Shown piece by piece: positions 51,944 to 61,671 of a stretch of 64,000 nucleotides of DNA. A program made the translations under genes and the position numbers. Origin of the DNA: an uncultured Erythrobacter sp. (GTDB lineage Bacteria > Pseudomonadota > Alphaproteobacteria > Sphingomonadales > Sphingomonadaceae); contig CALCCG010000183.1 of the NCBI GenBank assembly GCA_937899785.1, forward strand, positions 1-64,000, given 5' to 3'. Below the pieces are notes generated by a model, which worked only from the letters and a program-made list of their open reading frames with translations, did not search any database and had not been told where the DNA came from. Positions within the stretch are counted from its first letter, which is position 1, and each line of letters starts with the position of its first letter.

Positions 51944-54900
51944 ATGACCTTGATCCCCCAAACGCGCGTTTGCCTGCTGGCTGGCGTTTGCCTTGCCACG
52001 TTAAGCGGTTTGGGCAGCGCCGCGCCGCTTTTCGCTCAGGGGTCGCAAGCCGGCGCGCTTGCGGGTGACGGGGTTGGATACGCTGCGCAGCGCGCTCGCG
52101 ATGAGGGCCTAAGCGCGCAGCAAGGCGCTCAAGAGGCGGACGAAACCGAATTTGGGGCGGATAGCGGCGGCGGCCCCGGCAATGAGTTGCAAGAAGGACC
52201 CGACGGCACCGAGATTGTCGTTGAGGGCGTGCGCCTGCGCGGGCAGTTAGACGTGGAACAGGAGCCGATCCTGGAGCTGGGCGAAGCGGATATCGCGGCG
52301 GAGGGCGTCGCGTCTATCGCCGATCTCGTGACGCAGATTCAGAATCAAACCGGTTCCGCGCGCGGACGCGGCGGAGGCGGGCGTCCGGTTATCCTCGTCA
52401 ATGGCATTCGTCCGGGAAGCTTTCGAGAACTGTTCCAATACCCACCCGAAGCGTTGGCCAAGGTCGAGGTTTTCCCCGAAGAAGTCGCCCAGCGGTTCGG
52501 TTTCCCGCCGGATCGCCGCGTGATCAATCTAATCCTCAAAGAGAACTATTCCAGCCGCGAGATCGAGCTCGAGTTTGAAGGCCCCGCGCGCGGCGGCAAT
52601 CTCACCACCGAGCAAGAGTTTGGCTATCTCAAGATCGCCGATGGCGGCCGGTTCAACATCAACTTCACCGCGCAAGATGTCTCCTTACTGACCGAGGATG
52701 AGCGCAACATCATCCAGCCGCCGGGTTCGACATCGGACCTGGCGACTGATCCCAGCCAGGCGGAATTCCGAAGCCTCATCCCCGACAGCCGTGTCCTCGA
52801 CGCCAATATCAGCTGGGCCAAGGCCTATCTGGAGAGCGGTCTCTCGCTTTCGGCCAACGCCAATTACGAACGCCGCGACAGCCGCAGTCTCGACGGTCTC
52901 AACCTCGTAACCCTGACCAATCCGGACGGCGAAAGCCTGACGCGCACCTTTGGCGAGGACGACCCGCTCGAGCGGCGCAGCGCCACCGATACGGGCGCCG
53001 TGGCTGGTTCGCTCACTTTGCCGGTCAACGCTTTCCGCCTGACCAGCACCTTTGATGCCAGCCTCACCGAAAACACCACCGAGATAGACAATCCGTTTGA
53101 CACAAGCGCTCTGCAACTGGCGGCGCTTGACGGATCGCTTGCGATTGACGGCGAGCTGCCGACCAGCGCGGATGCTGGGTTCGAGACCGCCTTTTCGCGC
53201 ACTTGGCTTGCGTCGACGCTTACCACCGTGCGCGGCCCCTTGGCGAACTTGCCGGGGGGTGAGCTGCTCACAACCTTTGATATCGGATACAATTGGAACC
53301 GGCTGGAAAGCGCTGACACGCGGACGCAAGAGGACGTGCAGCTGACGCGCGGCAATCTTTCAACCGGGGCCAATTTTGTGATCCCGATCACCAGCCGCCG
53401 CAACGGTTTTGCCGACGCGTTGGGCAGTTTCACGCTGAACGCGCAGATCGGGGTCGAAGAGCTCTCCGATTTCGGAACTCTCGGCGACTACAACACCTCG
53501 CTCAATTGGTCGCCTGTGGACGGGCTCGATTTGTCAGCGACCTACATTTATCGTGAGGTCGCCCCGAGCCTTGGCGATCTCGGCAACCCTCCGGTCACCA
53601 ATTTCAACGTCCCGGTCTTCGATTTCGTGAACGGGGAAACCGTGCTGGCCACCGTCACCACGGGCGGCAATCCGCAATTGCCAGCGGAAACCCAGCGAGA
53701 CTGGAAGTTCGCCGTCAATTGGGAGCTGCCCTTTGTCGACGGAGTGCGCTTCACGGTCGAATATATTCGCAACCGCTCTGATGATGTGACCAGCGCGTTT
53801 CCGCAGGTGACTGACGAGATCGAGGGAGCCTTCCCAGACCGGATTACACGCGATGCGTCCGGCACGCTGATCGCTCTTGATCGGCGTCCGGTCAGCTTTT
53901 CCGAGACCCGCTCGGACCGCTTGCAGTTCCGCCTCTCGGCGCGCGGCGGGTTTGGCGGCGCGGGTGGTGGCCCTCGTGGAGGAGGAGGGGGTCGAGGCGG
54001 GCCGCCTTTTGGCGCCTCAGCGCGCGGTGGACCGCCCGCTTCGTCAAGCGGATCGAGCACCCCTCCATCCGGTGCCGGCGGGCCACCGCGTTTTGGCACA
54101 GCACCTGGTGCACCGGCGCAAGCAGGCGGCCTGCCGGGCGGTGGCGGTCCGGGTGGCGGCTTTATGGCGTTTCGCGAGCGGATCTGCGCCGATGACGGCC
54201 TTGACCTTTTGAAGCGGATCGTCGCTGCGGCTCAAAATGGCGAGGATGTTTCTGCGCTGGCTCCGGGCCTTCCACCCCAAGCCATAGAGCGCATTGTCGC
54301 GCGTTTGGGCGGCGGCGGGGAGAATGTAAGCGACGAACAGCTTGAGATGGCGCGCTCGCGCATTTGTTCGCTGGACCCGGCTCGCCTGTCGGGTCGCGGT
54401 GGGCCGCCTCGTGGACCCGGTGCGCCCGGTCAGCCGCAAGGCCCGGGAGTGCCAGGCGGACCGGGGCCGCAATCGGACGCGATGGCGAGTGCGCAGGCGC
54501 GGCTGTGCGGTGAGAACGGTCTGGCCACAATGCGCGAGCTTGTGGCCAAAATTGAGCGCGGCGAGGACGTCTCGGACATTCTGCCGGGAATGGATCCGCA
54601 ATTCCTCAAATTCGGGCTCGATCGGATGCGTTCTGACGATGGCAGTGTCCCGGATGCCGCGCTGGACCGGATGCGCAGTCGGATTTGCTCGACCATGCCG
54701 CAGTCCGGCCAGGGTGGCCCGCCGAGCGCTGGCGGTGCCCCCGCACAAGGGGCCGGCGGCCCCGCGTTCAATCCGTTAGCAGCGGGAGGACGGCGCGGTT
54801 GGCGCTATTTCGTCAACCTCACGCACACACTTGAGTTGCAGAGCGAGATTCTCATCGCGCCCGGTGTCGAGGTGCTCGACCAGCTTGATGGCGATGCGAC

Positions 54901-55273
54901 CGGTGCGTTTGGCTTCCCGCGCCATTCCTCCCGATTGGAAGCCGGGCTGTTTGGCAACGGTGTCGGCTTCCGTTTGTCGGGGCGCTACACCGGCGAAACG
55001 CGGCTGGATGGCTCGGATACGGGCGGCAGCGGCGATCTGTTCTTCAACGATCTCGCTACGTTCGACCTGCGCGTCTTTGGCAATGTGGACCAGATCACAG
55101 GCAGCCGGAGCCCGGCGCTCAAAAACCTGCGCGTTTCCTTGAGAATGGACAACATTTTCGACGCCCAGCGCGCGGTGCGGGACGAAAACGGGGACACACC
55201 GATCAATTACCAACCGTTCGTGATCGATCCGGTTGGTCGCTTTATCGGGATCGATATCCGCAAGCTGTTCTGA
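51944..55273 (+). CDS. TonB-receptor-like outer-membrane protein with large Gly/Pro-rich insertion
   Basis: A 1109-residue exported protein. A signal peptide ([17 protein letters not shown]) leads to an acidic linker and a plug-like domain (residues about 90-200; [55 protein letters not shown]). Barrel-like strands follow to ~665 ([20 protein letters not shown]). Residues about 666-948 are a Gly/Pro-rich insertion containing two 64-residue helical modules bounded by cysteines. Barrel strands then resume ([16 protein letters not shown]) to the terminal Phe (GIDIRKLF). The plug plus terminal Phe fit a TonB receptor; the insertion is highly unusual. Ligand unknown. Confidence 0.85.
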   Translation: MTLIPQTRVCLLAGVCLATLSGLGSAAPLFAQGSQAGALAGDGVGYAAQRARDEGLSAQQGAQEADETEFGADSGGGPGNELQEGPDGTEIVVEGVRLRGQLDVEQEPILELGEADIAAEGVASIADLVTQIQNQTGSARGRGGGGRPVILVNGIRPGSFRELFQYPPEALAKVEVFPEEVAQRFGFPPDRRVINLILKENYSSREIELEFEGPARGGNLTTEQEFGYLKIADGGRFNINFTAQDVSLLTEDERNIIQPPGSTSDLATDPSQAEFRSLIPDSRVLDANISWAKAYLESGLSLSANANYERRDSRSLDGLNLVTLTNPDGESLTRTFGEDDPLERRSATDTGAVAGSLTLPVNAFRLTSTFDASLTENTTEIDNPFDTSALQLAALDGSLAIDGELPTSADAGFETAFSRTWLASTLTTVRGPLANLPGGELLTTFDIGYNWNRLESADTRTQEDVQLTRGNLSTGANFVIPITSRRNGFADALGSFTLNAQIGVEELSDFGTLGDYNTSLNWSPVDGLDLSATYIYREVAPSLGDLGNPPVTNFNVPVFDFVNGETVLATVTTGGNPQLPAETQRDWKFAVNWELPFVDGVRFTVEYIRNRSDDVTSAFPQVTDEIEGAFPDRITRDASGTLIALDRRPVSFSETRSDRLQFRLSARGGFGGAGGGPRGGGGGRGGPPFGASARGGPPASSSGSSTPPSGAGGPPRFGTAPGAPAQAGGLPGGGGPGGGFMAFRERICADDGLDLLKRIVAAAQNGEDVSALAPGLPPQAIERIVARLGGGGENVSDEQLEMARSRICSLDPARLSGRGGPPRGPGAPGQPQGPGVPGGPGPQSDAMASAQARLCGENGLATMRELVAKIERGEDVSDILPGMDPQFLKFGLDRMRSDDGSVPDAALDRMRSRICSTMPQSGQGGPPSAGGAPAQGAGGPAFNPLAAGGRRGWRYFVNLTHTLELQSEILIAPGVEVLDQLDGDATGAFGFPRHSSRLEAGLFGNGVGFRLSGRYTGETRLDGSDTGGSGDLFFNDLATFDLRVFGNVDQITGSRSPALKNLRVSLRMDNIFDAQRAVRDENGDTPINYQPFVIDPVGRFIGIDIRKLF
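54176..54367 (+). repeat. 64-residue Cys-bounded module, copy 1 (inside receptor gene)
   Basis: Encodes [15 protein letters not shown] ... [12 protein letters not shown]. It has a Cys at module position 4 and another at position 64, and a central [15 protein letters not shown] loop. It aligns with copy 2 without gaps; shared positions include R2, C4, G8-L9, GEDVS (22-26), PG (30-31), PQ (34-35) and RSRIC (60-64). Predicted mainly helical. Confidence 0.7.
54497..54688 (+). repeat. 64-residue Cys-bounded module, copy 2 (inside receptor gene)
   Basis: Encodes [15 protein letters not shown] ... [12 protein letters not shown], the same length and cysteine positions as copy 1, with [14 protein letters not shown] in the middle. 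Copies are separated by a Pro/Gly linker of about 43 residues. The pattern indicates an internal duplication of a small disulfide-capable domain on the extracellular or periplasmic face. Confidence 0.7.
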
Positions 55274-55285
55274 GGCGAGCCGCGC

Positions 55286-56134
55286 TTACAGGCTCAGCTT
55301 GGGGAACAACCAGCTTTGGCCTTGGCTCGCTTCAAACGGGGCCCATTCCCCTTCTGGTTGCGCCAACCGATCGGCAATGGCGATCATAACAGAAGGATTG
55401 ACGCCAAGGCCGCAATGGCTGGCGTAGACTAGGATGTTCTCGCTCGGCGCTCCGGTCGCCTTGGCCGGGTCCTGAACGCTGCCGCGCCAGTGGACGACGC
55501 CATCCGTCTTGGTCAGCACCGAAGTGGTCGGCACCGGCGGAGCAATGTCGAGGCCACGGAACTGGCCGTCGCGAATGCGTTCAGGTTCGTCGCCGTTGAA
55601 AAACTTGAACAGGCGCGCGGCGTTGGTGTGGTTGCGATCATCGGTGATGGGGCTGCCAAGGCTCATCACCAACCGCACTTTATCCGGGTGCAGTTTGGCA
55701 AGCTCGCGTGCGAGCACACCGCCCAAACTCCAGCCGATCAGCGAAACTTTGCCGCCGCTGTCCTGGAACAGCCGCTCCAATTGGTCTTCCAGTTTCCGGA
55801 TAAGCTCTTCGTTGACGCGCACGTTGCGGCCCGAATCCCAGCCATGCGCGTCATAGCCAAGGCTTCTGAGCAGACCGCGCATCGGGATAGTCGAACTGTT
55901 GGTGGCCATAAATCCTGGCAGCGTCATCACGGCATGGCCGTCGCCTTGTGGGAGGCTCGTCATCCAGGCCCGCGAGGCGTAAAACGCGGCGAATTCCAGC
56001 ATCGCGCGGCCTTCGGAAAGCGTCCAAATGCGGTGCGGCGGTCTGGGAAGCTCGGTCGGCATTTCGCGCTCAAGCTTGCCGTCATTGACGATGATGCTGC
56101 CGGGCAGGGGCTGCATGGGTGCCATAGAGGCCAT
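55286..56134 (-). CDS. Alpha/beta hydrolase, esterase/lipase-like
   Basis: A 282-residue hydrolase without signal peptide. The oxyanion region is AVMTLPGFMATNSSTIPMRGLL, the nucleophile elbow is VSLIGWSLGGVLARELA (Ser near 150), and the late HCGLG supplies the His. Its ATG overlaps the last base of the WS/DGAT stop (TAATG), so the two are translationally coupled; this suggests a role in neutral lipid turnover or acyl transfer control. Confidence 0.83.
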   Translation of the reverse strand: MASMAPMQPLPGSIIVNDGKLEREMPTELPRPPHRIWTLSEGRAMLEFAAFYASRAWMTSLPQGDGHAVMTLPGFMATNSSTIPMRGLLRSLGYDAHGWDSGRNVRVNEELIRKLEDQLERLFQDSGGKVSLIGWSLGGVLARELAKLHPDKVRLVMSLGSPITDDRNHTNAARLFKFFNGDEPERIRDGQFRGLDIAPPVPTTSVLTKTDGVVHWRGSVQDPAKATGAPSENILVYASHCGLGVNPSVMIAIADRLAQPEGEWAPFEASQGQSWLFPKLSL

Positions 56135-57750
56135 TACTTGCTCTCCTCGGTGATGCGCGCGGCCGACGCTGATGTCGGTTTGCGCTTGGCCGTGGATCCC
56201 TTCCTAGCCGGTTTGCGTGTCGTCCTCTTTGACACAGGTTTTGTCTTTGGTGCGGGCTTGCCCGCCGGTTTTCTACCGCGCGGGTTAGCACGTACGGTCT
56301 TAACCGTCGATTGAGGAGCGCCTTTCGCATCCACAGCCTTGGCGGCGGCCAGCAGATCGTCAAAGCTTTCCTGCAGGCATTCGGAATAGAATTCCGGGTC
56401 CGGCATGATGTCGCGGCACGCGGTGAAGCTGATATAGGCCTCATCGACATAGGATTGGACGACGTGTGCCAGGCCCAACCCATCGGTAAGGCAAATGAGC
56501 GAGAGCGCCATGCTCTCAAGCCGCGCGCTGGATGAATAGATGTGCACCGGCGGGCCGGGCACATTGGTCACCACGGTGTTGAACGGCATCGCCCGGTGCG
56601 CAAGGCTGACGCGGCTGAACAATTGCGCCCCCAGCGCCATGTAGAGCAGCGGGTTGACCTTGCTCACCTCGGTCATGGTGCGCGCGCCGATGGCGTTGGT
56701 CATCGCCTTGGAATTGCTCGTTTGGCTGTAGACGTATTCGAGGCGCTCTTTGGGATCGGCGAGATGCGTGCCCAGCGGGGCGACCATGGCGGAGACCTGG
56801 TTGCCCATATCGCCCTTTTCCCCGTCGGATCGCACTGAGATCGGGGCCATCGCGGTCATCGTCGATTTGGGCAGATCATCCTTGGCAGTGAGATATTTGT
56901 TCAGCGCCCCGCCGATCACAGCGATGGCCACATCGTTGACCTTCGCCTCGGGTAACAGCGCGCGGATCGACTTGAACGCTTTGAGATCAAAGCTTCGCCC
57001 TTCGACCACGCGGTGCGGCGAGATCGTCTTGTTAAAGCGCGTGCGCGGCGGAATTATGTCGCTGGTGATCTTGAAATCGCGCGCGATCAGCCCCTTGATC
57101 GCGCTCGCGACGCCGGGAATGCTTTGCGCCGCAACTTGCGCCTGACGCAGCGGATTGATCAGTGAATTGACGTAGGACTTGCCCAAAAGCTCGACCGGGC
57201 CAGGGATTTTCTCCGGCTTCCAGGTGTCGGGTTCGTTCGGGGGAGGCGTGTTGGGCGCGAGCGTGTGCAGCGCCTCCATCAAATCAATCCCGCTCATCCC
57301 GTCAATCGCGGAGTGATGAACCTTGGTCACGAAGGCAAAACACCCCGGGGGATAGCCCTCAACCGCATCGAGACCTTCGACCACGGTGAACTCCCAGGGC
57401 GGGCGGTTGAGATCAAGCGGGCGCGCGTGAATGCGCGCGGCCTGGATGCACAATTGCCGCCAATCGCCGGGCCTGGGCAAAGCGACATGGCGCACGTGGT
57501 ATTCAAGATCGAAATCGGGGTCTTCTATCCAGTAGGGATAGTCGAGATCAAACGGAACGCGGACCAGCCGCTGACGCATGGTGCGCGAGAGCTGCATGCG
57601 CGATCCAATGAACGCCAGAATATCCTTAAACCGGACAAAGCCACCCGGAGCGGTTTCCGGATTGTAGATCAGGACGCTGCCGATATGCATCGGCGAATTG
57701 GGCGATTCCATCGCCACAAACGAGGAATCCATGCCTTGCAGTTGCCGCAA
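56134..57750 (-). CDS. Wax ester synthase/diacylglycerol acyltransferase (WS/DGAT)
   Basis: A 538-residue bifunctional acyltransferase that esterifies acyl-CoA to fatty alcohols or diacylglycerol, making storage lipid. The active-site motif is HHSAIDG at residues 145-151; the later NVPGPPVHIY matches the family motif ND. The TTG start at 57750 is backed by AGGAG six bases upstream and gives MRQLQGMDSSFVAME, the family's usual N-terminus. The last ~60 residues form a Lys/Ala/Pro-rich basic tail (GRKPAGKPAPKTKP...) not normally present. Confidence 0.92.
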   Translation of the reverse strand: MRQLQGMDSSFVAMESPNSPMHIGSVLIYNPETAPGGFVRFKDILAFIGSRMQLSRTMRQRLVRVPFDLDYPYWIEDPDFDLEYHVRHVALPRPGDWRQLCIQAARIHARPLDLNRPPWEFTVVEGLDAVEGYPPGCFAFVTKVHHSAIDGMSGIDLMEALHTLAPNTPPPNEPDTWKPEKIPGPVELLGKSYVNSLINPLRQAQVAAQSIPGVASAIKGLIARDFKITSDIIPPRTRFNKTISPHRVVEGRSFDLKAFKSIRALLPEAKVNDVAIAVIGGALNKYLTAKDDLPKSTMTAMAPISVRSDGEKGDMGNQVSAMVAPLGTHLADPKERLEYVYSQTSNSKAMTNAIGARTMTEVSKVNPLLYMALGAQLFSRVSLAHRAMPFNTVVTNVPGPPVHIYSSSARLESMALSLICLTDGLGLAHVVQSYVDEAYISFTACRDIMPDPEFYSECLQESFDDLLAAAKAVDAKGAPQSTVKTVRANPRGRKPAGKPAPKTKPVSKRTTRKPARKGSTAKRKPTSASAARITEESK

Positions 57751-57900
57751 GTCGCTCTCCTATCCCGGTTTCGCGCTGCTGTTTTCGCGCGTTTAACCCG
57801 GGGTAAGGGCGTTTGTGTTGCGAGACAAGTTGACGCGGGCGGCAGGTTGAAAGGCGGTCATGCGCGTGGAGGCAAGAAAGTTACGCTGGCCCAGACGCGC

Positions 57901-58320
57901 TCATGGGGCCGCGGCGCGATCGCTGCGCCACCAGTCGCCAGCGCCTAGGCTGCGCAGCGGCGCAAATCCGGCCAACACCATCAGGCCTGCCAAGATCGCC
58001 AAGTTCTTGATGAAATTCTGGGTTTCGCGTTCCACCATCGCCTCAGCCACATTCCAGAAGTCGTGGAGCATGACGTTGACCAGCAAGACGTAGATCACAA
58101 AGCCATAGGCGACGAGCTTTACGTGACGCCCGCTGATAAGCAGCAGGCCGCCAACGATGTTGGTGACGGTGGCTATCCACATCAACGGGGTCGCAAAGGC
58201 GATATTGTGGCTCTCCATATAGGCGATGGTCTGATCCGGCGCGGCAGCCTTCATCAGGCCGGGCAGGAGGAAATACAGCCCCAATAGGACCCGACCGATT
58301 GTTACGCTCGCTTGCGACAT
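57901..58320 (-). CDS. DoxX-family membrane protein
   Basis: A 139-residue inner-membrane protein with four helices. The pattern IGRVLLGLYFLLPGLMKAAAPDQTIAYMESHNIAFATPLM is the DoxX/SURF4-like N-terminus. ATG 58320 is preferred to the track start at 58446; GGGAG lies ten bases upstream. It follows the flavoprotein gene by 28 bases on the same strand. Exact function is unknown; relatives act in quinone/redox or thiosulfate metabolism. Confidence 0.8.
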   Translation of the reverse strand: MSQASVTIGRVLLGLYFLLPGLMKAAAPDQTIAYMESHNIAFATPLMWIATVTNIVGGLLLISGRHVKLVAYGFVIYVLLVNVMLHDFWNVAEAMVERETQNFIKNLAILAGLMVLAGFAPLRSLGAGDWWRSDRAAAP

Positions 58321-58348
58321 GGCTTGGCTCTCCCTGTTTGGCCCTTGA

Positions 58349-59560
58349 TCACACGGCCAGCGCCTCACCGCAAGCCACCCCGCTCGCCCAGGCCCATTGG
58401 AAGTTGTATCCACCCAGCCAGCCCGTGACGTCGACCGCTTCGCCAATGGCGTAAAGGCCGGGCACGCGATTGGCTTGCATGGTCTGCGAAGAAAGTTCCG
58501 AGGTTGCGATGCCGCCTATGGTGACTTCGGCCTTCGCAAAGCCCTCGGTGCCGTTGGGGGTAAAGCGCCACTTGGCCAGCCGCTCCATCGCCGCGCGCAG
58601 CGCCTTGTCGGAGGTGTTGGCGAGCTCGCTTTCGATGCTGATCTTATCGGCCAGCGCGTCGGCCAGCCGGTCGGGCAGGTGCTCGCGCAGCGCCGATCTG
58701 AGAGTGGCGCGCGGCCGGTCGCGCTTGGCGGACAGCAACCATCCGATCTCAGCCGCTGGCAGAAAGGCGATCGCGATATCCTCGCCATGGCGCCAATAGG
58801 ATGAGATTTGCAGGATCGCCGGGCCGGACAGCCCCTTATGCGTAAACAGCGCGGCTTCCTCAAAGCTGGCCTTGCCGGTCGAGGCGCGCACCGGAGCCGA
58901 TACGCCCGAAAGCTCGCGAAAAAGAACATCCTCGCCCCCTAGGGTCAGCGGGACAAGCGCCGGGCGCGGTTCGACCACTTTGAGCCCGAATTGTCGCGCC
59001 AGATCATAGGCAAAGCCGCTCGCGCCCATCTTCGGGATCGACGGGCCACCGGTGGCGATCACGAGGGACGGGGCGGAGTAGGTTTCACCGGAGGCCGAAA
59101 CTCCGAAGACACCGTCTTCGTGTACCACGGTTGTGACGGCGGCGTCGCAAATGACGTCCACGCTTTGGGTGCATTCGTTCAAGAGCATCTGGACAATCTG
59201 CTTGGCCGATCCGTCACAGAACAGCTGGCCCAACGTCTTTTCGTGCCAAGCGATGCCGTGCCTATCGACCAATTCGATAAAGTCAGCCGGCGTGTACCGC
59301 GCCAGCGCCGATTTGGCGAAATGCGGGTTGGCGGACAGGAAGTTGGCGGGGCCTGCGCCCAGATTGGTGAAATTGCAGCGGCCACCGCCCGAAATCAGGA
59401 TTTTCTTGCCGGGCCTTTCGGCTTTTTCGAGCACCGCGACGCGGAGGCCCCGCTGGCTCGCCGCGCCCGCGCACATCAAGCCTGCGGCACCCGCGCCGAG
59501 GATAATCACGTCATATGTCTGCACGCGCCTGCCGATAGTCCGGTGCGAACGGATTGCCAA
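58349..59560 (-). CDS. BaiN/HI0933-family NAD(P)/FAD-dependent oxidoreductase
   Basis: A ~400-residue cytosolic flavoprotein. It has the FAD motif YDVIILGAGAAGLMCAGAASQRG, KKILISGGGRCNFTN, the second dinucleotide region LVIATGGPSIPKMGASG, FTHKGLSGPAILQISSYW and a C-terminal PGLYAIGEAVDVTGWLGGYNFQWAWASG, the YhiN/BaiN signature. The track starts at TTG; a GTG 12 codons in (VQTYDVII) is an alternative start. Substrate unknown in most members. Confidence 0.9.
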   Translation of the reverse strand: MAIRSHRTIGRRVQTYDVIILGAGAAGLMCAGAASQRGLRVAVLEKAERPGKKILISGGGRCNFTNLGAGPANFLSANPHFAKSALARYTPADFIELVDRHGIAWHEKTLGQLFCDGSAKQIVQMLLNECTQSVDVICDAAVTTVVHEDGVFGVSASGETYSAPSLVIATGGPSIPKMGASGFAYDLARQFGLKVVEPRPALVPLTLGGEDVLFRELSGVSAPVRASTGKASFEEAALFTHKGLSGPAILQISSYWRHGEDIAIAFLPAAEIGWLLSAKRDRPRATLRSALREHLPDRLADALADKISIESELANTSDKALRAAMERLAKWRFTPNGTEGFAKAEVTIGGIATSELSSQTMQANRVPGLYAIGEAVDVTGWLGGYNFQWAWASGVACGEALAV

Positions 59561-59590
59561 CGCCCCCTTGCAATCCCTATTTCATAGGTC

Positions 59591-61555
59591 ATGGCCAAGG
59601 CTGAGGCAGGCAGTCCCCACGACCCAAGAGGCGCTGAACGGTTTAATGAGAGCCGCGCGGCGCAGACCGTTGCGTCCGCTCAACCCAATCTCGAAGCGGG
59701 GGTGGAGGCGATCCGCAACACGGTTGCAACCCTGAAGCCCGTTCCCGGCGTTTACCGGATGCTCGATACGCGCGGAGACGTCCTTTACGTCGGCAAAGCG
59801 CGCTCGCTCAAAGCGCGGGTGGCGAACTACGCCGCTGTCAACCAGCTGACTACGCGGCTGATGCGGATGGTCTCGCAGTGCCGTTCGATGGAGATCGTCA
59901 CAACCAATTCCGAAGCCGAGGCGTTGCTGCTCGAAGCGCAGCTGATCAAGCGTTTCCGCCCGCCTTTCAATGTCTTGCTGCGCGACGACAAGAGCTTTCC
60001 CTTCATCCTGCTGCGCGCCGATCACGAGTTTCCGCGCATCCACAAACATCGCGGCGCGCGCCGGGCGAAGGGCAGTTATTACGGGCCGTTTGCAAGCGCC
60101 GGAAGCGTCAACACCACCTTGAACGCGCTGCAAAAGCTGTTCCTTCTGCGAAGCTGCACCGACGGTTTCTTCAACAACCGCGATCGGCCCTGCCTGCTCT
60201 ACCAGATCAAGCGCTGCTCGGCGCCTTGCGTCGGGCGGATCGACGAAGACGGCTACGACGCGTTGGTCAAACAGGCGAAGGACTTTCTCGCCGGCAAATC
60301 GAGCCAGGTGCAGGCAGATCTGGAAAGGCAGATGGCCAAGGCGGCAGACGAGCTGGACTTCGAAACCGCCGCGATCTTACGCGATCGTCTGCGCGCCGCG
60401 ACCTTCATTCAGGGCAGCCAGGCGATCAACGCGCGCACGTTGGGCGACGCGGATGTTTTTGCGCTCGCCAGCAAAGGCGGGCATGTCGGCGTGCAAGCCT
60501 TCTTCATCCGCGGCGGACAAAATTGGGGGCATCGCGCGTTCTTTCCTAGCCATACCAAGGATGTGGAGGAGGCGCAGGTTCTCGCCGACGTTATGCTGCA
60601 GTTTTATGAGGAAGTTCCCCCGCCGCCCAACGTGCTGGTCGATCGCGAACTGCCCGAGAGAGAGCTGATGGAAGCGGCTTTGTCCGAGGTGGCGGGCAAG
60701 AAGGTGACCATCGCGATCCCCCAGCGCGGCGACCGGCGCAAACTGCTCAGCCAGGCGCAGCGCAACGCGGTCGAAGCGTTGGAGCGGCGGCTGGCGGAAA
60801 AAGGCACTAAGGCCAAGGTTCACAGAGAGCTTGCCGAATTCCTCGAAATGGGCGAGCCGCCCGAGCGCATCGAGGTCTACGACAACAGCCACATTCAGGG
60901 CACCAAGGCCGTCGGCGCGATGGTGGTGGCCAGCCCTGAGGGTTTTGAAAAATCGCAATATCGCAAGTTCAACATCCGCGAAGCGCAGTCCAATGACGAC
61001 TTTGGCATGATGCGCGAGGTGATGGAGCGTCGGTTCCGCAAATTCGCCGAAGGGACCGAGCCCGACGCGAAACCCGGCAAGAAAGGCCACGAAACTGTGC
61101 TTCCCGATCTGCTGTTGGTCGATGGCGGCAAGGGACAGGTTTCCAGCGTCATGAGCGTGCTCGAGGAATACGGCCTGGCGGACGAATTCACCGTGATCGG
61201 CATCGCAAAGGGCCCGCATCACGGGCGCGAGGGGCGCGAAGTGTTCCACTTTCCCGACGGGCGCGAAAAGACGCTGCCCACCAATTCGCCCGTCCTGTTC
61301 TACGCCCAGCGCTTGCGCGATGAAGTCCACCGCTATGTCATCGGCGCGCACCGGGCCAAACGCTCCAAGGCGATCACGGCAAGCCCGCTTGACGAGATCC
61401 CCGGTATCGGGCCGGCGAGGAAGCGCGCTTTGCTCTTGCATTTCGGCACCGCCAGCAAGGTTCGCGCCGCCGCGCTTGAAGACCTCCAGCGCGCGCCGGG
61501 TGTTAGCGCCAAGGTTGCGCAGCAAATCTACGATTTCTACCATGCGGGAGGTTAG
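59591..61555 (+). CDS. uvrC: UvrABC system protein C
   Basis: A 654-residue nucleotide excision repair nuclease. The GIY-YIG domain is PGVYRMLDTRGDVLYVGKARSLKARV near residue 52, the UVR motif lies near 250 (DLERQMAKAADELDFETAAILRDRL), the RNase H-like second nuclease has EVYDNSHIQGTKAVGAMVV and LLLVDGGKGQVSS, and the C-terminal helix-hairpin-helix is DEIPGIGPARKRALLLHFG. It carries a longer N-terminus than usual (~45 residues), so a downstream start is possible. Confidence 0.96.
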   Translation: MAKAEAGSPHDPRGAERFNESRAAQTVASAQPNLEAGVEAIRNTVATLKPVPGVYRMLDTRGDVLYVGKARSLKARVANYAAVNQLTTRLMRMVSQCRSMEIVTTNSEAEALLLEAQLIKRFRPPFNVLLRDDKSFPFILLRADHEFPRIHKHRGARRAKGSYYGPFASAGSVNTTLNALQKLFLLRSCTDGFFNNRDRPCLLYQIKRCSAPCVGRIDEDGYDALVKQAKDFLAGKSSQVQADLERQMAKAADELDFETAAILRDRLRAATFIQGSQAINARTLGDADVFALASKGGHVGVQAFFIRGGQNWGHRAFFPSHTKDVEEAQVLADVMLQFYEEVPPPPNVLVDRELPERELMEAALSEVAGKKVTIAIPQRGDRRKLLSQAQRNAVEALERRLAEKGTKAKVHRELAEFLEMGEPPERIEVYDNSHIQGTKAVGAMVVASPEGFEKSQYRKFNIREAQSNDDFGMMREVMERRFRKFAEGTEPDAKPGKKGHETVLPDLLLVDGGKGQVSSVMSVLEEYGLADEFTVIGIAKGPHHGREGREVFHFPDGREKTLPTNSPVLFYAQRLRDEVHRYVIGAHRAKRSKAITASPLDEIPGIGPARKRALLLHFGTASKVRAAALEDLQRAPGVSAKVAQQIYDFYHAGG

Positions 61556-61671
61556 GCAAACCCTCTGAGAAACCGCGATTTTCGAGAAAGTCGAACGTTT
61601 TGAGGGGCCTGCTTCCACACCCGATCTTTACCTTAGTCGCCTAACACACAAAGCCTGTTGAGGAACGGGTA

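Noticed and set aside
53548-54099. 183-residue minus-strand Pro-rich frame
   Set aside because: Reverse reading of the Gly-rich receptor insert, so the proline run is an artefact.
53940-54180. Gly/Pro-rich DNA tract as a tandem DNA repeat or CRISPR-like array
   Set aside because: Repetition is at amino-acid level with variable codons and no regular spacer structure.
60377-61618. 413-residue minus-strand frame
   Set aside because: Antisense to uvrC, which is complete with all domains.
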